Shown here: positions 12,455-16,145 of the stretch, in pieces
How the letters are laid out: each line of letters opens with the position of its first letter
Position numbering within the stretch: the first letter of the stretch is position 1
From: Porticoccaceae bacterium UBA1117
GTDB lineage: Bacteria > Pseudomonadota > Gammaproteobacteria > Pseudomonadales > Porticoccaceae
Direction: 5' to 3'
DNA: 16,145 nucleotides
Assembly: GCA_002313335.1 (NCBI GenBank)
Contig: DCBC01000152.1
Span: forward strand, 1-16,145
Position numbers and translations under genes: made by a program
Notes under the pieces: model-generated
What the model was told of the DNA's origin: nothing
What the model saw: only the letters and a program-made list of their open reading frames with translations
Databases searched by the model: none

Positions 12455-13818
12455 AAACTAACATGGTTAACATTTTCGCAGCCTTTGTTGCTGCAGCTGC
12501 TATTAGTATCCCAGCCGTAGCGCAAGACGCTAAGAGCTTAGATGAATTGTTACAGATGATTGAAAGTTCTTCCATCTCTGAATCTGCGGACTCTAGAGGT
12601 CGCGAAGCTGCCTTTAAGAGTGATCAGCGCAAACAGGGTCAATTGTTAAAGAATGCTCAGAATTCGAAAGCTAACGAAGAGCGTCGGTCAGATCGTCTAG
12701 AGCAGACAATCCGTGATAACGATATTGAGATTGCCAAGCTGCGCGAGCAGCGAGACAAGCGTCTCGGTTCTTTGAAAGAGCTGTTTGGCCACCTAACGGG
12801 TGCTGCTGGTGATATTCGAGCGAACCTTAATCAGTCGATCGTTAGTGCTCAAATTCCCGGTAGAACCGAGTTTCTAGATGAGTTAATTGCGAAAATGAGC
12901 AGTGACACACGACTTCCGTCTATCGAAGACATTGAGAAGTTATGGTATGAGCAACAGCGTGAAATGGTTGAAAGCTCGCGTGTCGTGAAGTTCAATCGCT
13001 CGGTGTTATTGGCTAACGGTGAACAAGCTGAGATGGAAGTAGTTCGGGTTGGTACATACAACCTAATCGCTGACGGAATGTACCTGGAGTACAGCCCTAA
13101 ATCCGGTTTGGTTTCTGAGCTAGCTCGCCAGCCTTCTGGCCACCAATCTAACGCTGCAGATCTTCAAGCAGCAGCCTCTGGGTTTACTAAAATGGGTCTT
13201 GATCCATCTGGACCACTCGGCGGTGGGCTACTAAGAGCACTTATTAATACGCCTACATTGATCGAACGCTGGCACTTTGGTGGCATCGTTGGATATGTCA
13301 TTACTGCAGTATTTGTATTCGCGGTTATCCTGGCTATTTGGCGCTTTGTTGTGTTGATGGGTATGTCTAGCAAGGTGAGCGCGCAACTACAATCTGGCAC
13401 TTCGGATACTTCTAACCCACTGGGTAGAGTACTACAGGTCGGGATTGATAATGCGGGTCTGGACCCAGAGTCACTTGAGCTGAAGCTACATGAGGCGGTG
13501 CTCAAAGAGCGACCAGAAATTGAAGCAGGGCTTAACTTGTTGAAGGTTATCTCGATGGTTGCACCTCTGATGGGTCTTTTAGGAACAGTTACCGGTATGA
13601 TTATTACATTCCAGATGATTACTCTATTCGGTGCAGGCGACCCTAAGGCGATGGCAGGCGGTATTTCTCAAGCGTTGATCACAACAGTATTAGGACTGGT
13701 TGTTGCTATCCCAACTGTGTTGATGCACACATTGGTTAATGGCAAGGCACAACGTATCCTCCACGTTCTGGAAGAGCAGAGTGCTGGCATTGTGGCTGGT
13801 TCAGTAGAGGGCCGCTAA
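12451..13818 (+). CDS. ttpC: TonB2 energy transduction protein TtpC (MotA/TolQ/ExbB family with periplasmic N-terminal domain)
   Basis: A 455-residue protein. A signal peptide (about 1-24, ending AVAQD) leads to a periplasmic part with a charged coiled coil (about 45-115), a helical region, and a segment around A188-N-G that continues AEMEVVRVGTYNL. Then comes TM1 (about 278-302), a cytoplasmic loop, and the ExbB/TolQ/MotA core with TM2 (about 366-390, APLMGLLGTVTGMIITF) and TM3 (about 406-428, ISQALITTVLGLVVAIPTVL). TtpC is required for TonB2-dependent transport in Vibrio besides ExbB2. It is about 2.5 times as long as the ExbB in the next gene because of the N-terminal extension. ExbB2 follows after 1 base. 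Confidence 0.92.
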   Translation: MKTNMVNIFAAFVAAAAISIPAVAQDAKSLDELLQMIESSSISESADSRGREAAFKSDQRKQGQLLKNAQNSKANEERRSDRLEQTIRDNDIEIAKLREQRDKRLGSLKELFGHLTGAAGDIRANLNQSIVSAQIPGRTEFLDELIAKMSSDTRLPSIEDIEKLWYEQQREMVESSRVVKFNRSVLLANGEQAEMEVVRVGTYNLIADGMYLEYSPKSGLVSELARQPSGHQSNAADLQAAASGFTKMGLDPSGPLGGGLLRALINTPTLIERWHFGGIVGYVITAVFVFAVILAIWRFVVLMGMSSKVSAQLQSGTSDTSNPLGRVLQVGIDNAGLDPESLELKLHEAVLKERPEIEAGLNLLKVISMVAPLMGLLGTVTGMIITFQMITLFGAGDPKAMAGGISQALITTVLGLVVAIPTVLMHTLVNGKAQRILHVLEEQSAGIVAGSVEGR

Positions 13819-13819
13819 G

Positions 13820-14344
13820 ATGTTTTTCGTTGATACGATCGCGGAGATGGGCAAATTTATGGATTCAGGTGGCATGGTCCTTTGGGCCATTGTCATCCTC
13901 TTGTTCTTTATGTGGACCCTAATTTTTGAGCGAATGTGGTATCTGCGGTCCAGTGTCAATGTAGAAGTTCAGCGTGCGCTTGATGCATGGGAAGCACGCA
14001 AAGAACGTAAGTCAAAGCATGCTCATCAGATCAGAGAGAAGTTGATATCTGAGGTGAGTATTGAAATTGACACAAACATGATGATGATCAAGACACTCGT
14101 CGCAATTGCACCACTGTTCGGTTTGTTAGGTACTGTCACTGGAATGATAACGGTATTTGACGTTATGGCGTTTACCGGAGGCGGAGACGCTAAAGCGATG
14201 GCAGGCGGTGTTTCAAAAGCAACTATTCCAACAATGTCGGGTATGGTTGCTGCGCTTTCTGGAGTGTTTGGCATGACTTATATCGAACGTGTCGCTGAGC
14301 AGGAAAAACACCTCCTTGAAGATCACTTGACGATGGATCACTGA
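13820..14344 (+). CDS. exbB: TonB system proton-channel subunit ExbB2
   Basis: A 174-residue inner-membrane protein of the MotA/TolQ/ExbB family. TM1 is at about 19-38 (LWAIVILLFFMWTLIF), a basic cytoplasmic loop (EARKERKSKHAHQIREK) follows, TM2 is at about 92-113 (LVAIAPLFGLLGTVTGMITVF), and TM3 at about 132-155 (ATIPTMSGMVAALSGVFGM). ExbB pentamers hold ExbD in a central pore and use proton flow to drive TonB. It lacks any N-terminal extension, unlike the preceding TtpC, so the two related channel-type proteins share one operon. A hairpin covers its stop codon. Confidence 0.94.
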   Translation: MFFVDTIAEMGKFMDSGGMVLWAIVILLFFMWTLIFERMWYLRSSVNVEVQRALDAWEARKERKSKHAHQIREKLISEVSIEIDTNMMMIKTLVAIAPLFGLLGTVTGMITVFDVMAFTGGGDAKAMAGGVSKATIPTMSGMVAALSGVFGMTYIERVAEQEKHLLEDHLTMDH

Positions 14345-14360
14345 TAAATTAGTGGTCCAT
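14333..14360 (+). promoter_or_regulatory. RNA hairpin over the exbB stop codon
   Basis: ATGGATCACT (14333-14342) can pair with AGTGGTCCAT (14351-14360) over all ten positions with one G-U wobble, around an 8-base loop that includes the end of the TGA stop (14342-14344). No run of T follows, so it is not a terminator. It sits 24 bases before the exbD ATG and may slow ribosomes, stabilise the upstream message, or help set the ExbB to ExbD ratio. The pairing is visible; the role is inferred. Confidence 0.45.
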
Positions 14361-14384
14361 AATCAACACCAATGAGAATTAAAT

Positions 14385-14789
14385 ATGCGCAATAGAAGAG
14401 GTAAATCGCAAGAGCAGGGACAGACTATTGATCTGACTCCTATGCTTGACGTGGTTTTCATTATGTTGATCTTTTTCATTGTTACTGCCACTTTTATTAA
14501 GCTTCCAGGACCGGATGTTAATAAAATCGATACTGAGACAGACGTTTCTTATAAGAAAGTCGGTATCTTAGTAGCGGTAACAGACACAAATGAATTTTGG
14601 ATTGACAAAAAGCGGGTCGAACCCACTGCATTGAAGATCAATTTGACTCGATTATTTAATGAAAATCCAAAGGGCGGCATGGTTATCCAAGCCGATAATG
14701 AGTCCAACATTGAATCGGTTGCCAAGGTAGCGGATATCGCTCGCGATATCGGAATTGCTCCGGTGGCCATTTCTGTAGAAACAGACTGA
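14385..14789 (+). CDS. exbD: TonB system subunit ExbD2
   Basis: A 134-residue single-pass protein. The short basic cytoplasmic N-terminus leads into IDLTPMLDVVFIMLIFFIVTATFI, with the membrane aspartate D22 that carries protons, equivalent to D25 of E. coli ExbD. A periplasmic domain of about 90 residues follows (GILVAVTDTNEFWIDKKRV to VAKVADIARDIGIAPVAISVE). Together with ExbB2 it forms the motor that energises TonB2. The ribosome site is weak (GAGAA at about 14375) and the gene is 40 bases after exbB, the widest gap in the operon. tonB follows after 9 bases. Confidence 0.94.
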   Translation: MRNRRGKSQEQGQTIDLTPMLDVVFIMLIFFIVTATFIKLPGPDVNKIDTETDVSYKKVGILVAVTDTNEFWIDKKRVEPTALKINLTRLFNENPKGGMVIQADNESNIESVAKVADIARDIGIAPVAISVETD

Positions 14790-14798
14790 GTTAATAGT

Positions 14799-15404
14799 AT
14801 GGCTGTAATTAGAGTAGGAATATCTGCTGCGCTAGGAATGCTGGTTACTTTTGCATTGATTATCTTAATGTATAAGTTGATCGACTCTGGTAGCAAAGAG
14901 CTAGATGAAGGCGCAATGATCAAAATCCCTGATTTTCTTCATGTTGATCGGGATTTAACTGAAAACGCCAAAGACACGAACGTAGAGAAACCCGAAGAGC
15001 CAGAAACACCGCCACCAGAGATTCCTGAGGAAACTCAAGATTTCGATATTCCTGATAATGCGGTGAATATGGCTGCGCCGAAAGTTGGCGGCAATCTGCA
15101 GGTCGGGCTTGGTAGTTTCTCAAGGGATTCGGATTATATTCCAGTTTATATTCCTCAACCGCAGTATCCAAGACGTGCTCAGACACGAGGGAAAGAGGGC
15201 TATGCTGTAGTTGAAGTGATTATTACGACGACTGGTGGTGTACGTGATCCGGTCATGATAGAAGAATTTCCAGAAGGTTGGGGATTTGGGCGCGCTGCGG
15301 TTAAGGCTGCATTGAAGCTCAAATATAATCCCCGAGTGGTAGACGGCGTTGGGCAAGAAGTGCCTAATGTGCTTTATAAATTTACCTTCCAGATGGCTAA
15401 ATAA
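14799..15404 (+). CDS. tonB2: Short TonB protein (TonB2 type)
   Basis: A 201-residue protein. It has one N-terminal membrane helix (about 5-28, VGISAALGMLVTFALIILMY), a proline- and glutamate-rich spacer (about 65-80, EEPETPPPEIPEE), and a C-terminal TonB domain (about 110-201) with the QPQYPRRAQTRGKEGYAVVEV pattern and KYNPRVVDG. TonB spans the periplasm and pulls on the plug of TonB-dependent outer-membrane receptors. The spacer is short compared with the 239-residue E. coli protein, as in other TonB2 proteins. The membrane helix has no histidine, whereas E. coli TonB needs H20 there. The TPR gene follows after 7-10 bases. Confidence 0.93.
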   Translation: MAVIRVGISAALGMLVTFALIILMYKLIDSGSKELDEGAMIKIPDFLHVDRDLTENAKDTNVEKPEEPETPPPEIPEETQDFDIPDNAVNMAAPKVGGNLQVGLGSFSRDSDYIPVYIPQPQYPRRAQTRGKEGYAVVEVIITTTGGVRDPVMIEEFPEGWGFGRAAVKAALKLKYNPRVVDGVGQEVPNVLYKFTFQMAK

Positions 15405-15411
15405 GGAGTTC

Positions 15412-16145
15412 ATGATGGTCAATAACTTAAAGCTCTTAGTCGCAGTGCTGGGCATGGTGTTCGTTATGCCAATGCTGGTGTCTGTGGGTTCACCTGATTC
15501 GGTGCTGGCAAATACAGCTGTTTCAGCTGAGAAAAAAGAGCCTAAGTACAAAGATGTAAAAACTCGAAAGCGCCAGTCGGTGGGCAAAAGCTGTGCAAAG
15601 GCTTTAGATAGAGTGCAGGGTGAAAAAGGACCCATATCGATGGCATCAGAGGCTGATGAAAAAGCTAATGTAAAGCCGCTATGGTTGGAAGCGAAGCAGA
15701 TGTTGCTCGATATTGACGCGCGTCCTAAGACCTGCAGGACTGATTATGAGAAGACCCAGGTTTGGAATATGCTTGGGTATGTGGCTTATTCGTTAGATAA
15801 CCTCAAAGGCGCCATTAGTTATTACCGGCTTGTGGTAGATAGTGTTGGTACCCCCCCAGAATTAAAGTTAGACACGCGCTACACCCTAGCCCAGTTCTAC
15901 GCTATGCAAGAGGACTATGCTTTAGCCGTAGTAGAGATGGAAATTTGGATGGACGCAGCAATCATTATCGGCGCTGATGCTCGTATGTTGCTTGCTCAGC
16001 TTTACTATCAGTTAGAACGCAAAGCAGATTCACTTGCGATGGTGGAGATTGCCATTGCAGAGGCGGAGGCTAAGGCGATACTTCCGAAGGAAGGTATGTG
16101 GACTCTTCAAAGGGAACTTTATTACGAGAAGGATGATCTAAAAAA
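15412..16145 (+). CDS. TPR-repeat periplasmic protein of the TonB2 operon (5' part, runs off the window)
   Basis: The frame opens with ATG ATG at 15412-15417 and is still open at the last base (244 codons seen). AAGGAG at 15403-15408 suits the second ATG better (6-base spacing). A signal peptide (hydrophobic core about 5-24, LKLLVAVLGMVFVMPMLVSV) ends near VLANTAVSAE. From about residue 115 the helical pairs have TPR spacing and residues: TQVWNMLGYVAYSLDNLKGAISYY, LDTRYTLAQFYAMQEDYALAVVEM and ARMLLAQLYYQLERKADSLAMV. A TPR protein is the regular last member of ExbB2-ExbD2-TonB2-TtpC clusters. Its role is not settled; a periplasmic scaffold or receptor adaptor is a reasonable guess. C-terminal part outside the window. 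Confidence 0.88.
   Translation, partial: MMVNNLKLLVAVLGMVFVMPMLVSVGSPDSVLANTAVSAEKKEPKYKDVKTRKRQSVGKSCAKALDRVQGEKGPISMASEADEKANVKPLWLEAKQMLLDIDARPKTCRTDYEKTQVWNMLGYVAYSLDNLKGAISYYRLVVDSVGTPPELKLDTRYTLAQFYAMQEDYALAVVEMEIWMDAAIIIGADARMLLAQLYYQLERKADSLAMVEIAIAEAEAKAILPKEGMWTLQRELYYEKDDLK

Noticed and set aside
13164..13505. Minus-strand open frame of 113 codons within ttpC
   Set aside because: Serine/threonine-rich shadow of a well-supported gene with no start signal or recognisable domain; the same holds for the other antisense frames in the operon, such as 14549-14923 and 15120-15635.
12451..14344. TtpC and ExbB2 as flagellar MotA or TolQ proteins
   Set aside because: Neighbouring exbD, tonB, DUF3450 and TPR genes and the GLLGTVTGM core place them in the TonB2 system; no tolA, tolB, pal or motB is present.

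Overview
The window reads as chromosomal DNA of a moderately AT-rich gammaproteobacterium, probably a free-living, possibly marine one. The grounds are gene content and order: a HAD-IB phosphatase, rppH, ptsP, lgt, thyA and folA in a run as in Pseudomonas-type genomes, a YcgM/DUF1653/ArfB/SrkA cluster, and a TtpC-dependent TonB2-type operon as in Vibrio and Shewanella. The genus cannot be fixed by eye. There is no sign of phage, insertion sequence, CRISPR array, tRNA or rRNA. Nearly all of the sequence is coding and genes are tightly packed.

Region 1 (1-3323, all + strand): the 3' end of a D-2-hydroxyglutarate dehydrogenase-like flavoenzyme, a small three-helix membrane protein (DUF4870/COG3671 type), then a cluster chained by overlapping stop/start codons: ycgM (FAH-family acylpyruvase), a DUF1653 protein, arfB (rescue of stalled ribosomes) and srkA (stress-response kinase).

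Region 2 (3328-5295): a DUF481 outer-membrane beta-barrel protein on the minus strand; a 350-base gap holding a decayed glycine-cleavage H-protein gene (gcvH remnant, + strand, with an in-frame stop, a frameshift and lost ends); and a HAD-IB phosphatase on the minus strand.

Region 3 (5296-11358): rppH (mRNA 5' pyrophosphohydrolase) and ptsP (enzyme I of the nitrogen PTS) on +, an NRDE/TANGO2-like gene on minus whose end overlaps ptsP, then lgt, thyA and folA on +. lgt and thyA share a TAATG junction, and the thyA Shine-Dalgarno lies in a small hairpin.

Region 4 (11359-16145): a 313-base intergenic region with three evenly spaced palindromes, the last a perfect match to the CRP consensus, followed by a tight operon: DUF3450 periplasmic coiled-coil protein, TtpC (ExbB-like with a periplasmic N-terminal domain), ExbB2, ExbD2, a short TonB2, and the start of a TPR lipo- or periplasmic protein that runs off the window. 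Together these should form an energy-transducing complex that passes proton-motive force to TonB-dependent outer-membrane receptors. The most interesting points are the gcvH fossil, the apparent homology between the DUF3450 protein and the periplasmic part of TtpC, the phased palindromes upstream, and two RNA hairpins at gene junctions.
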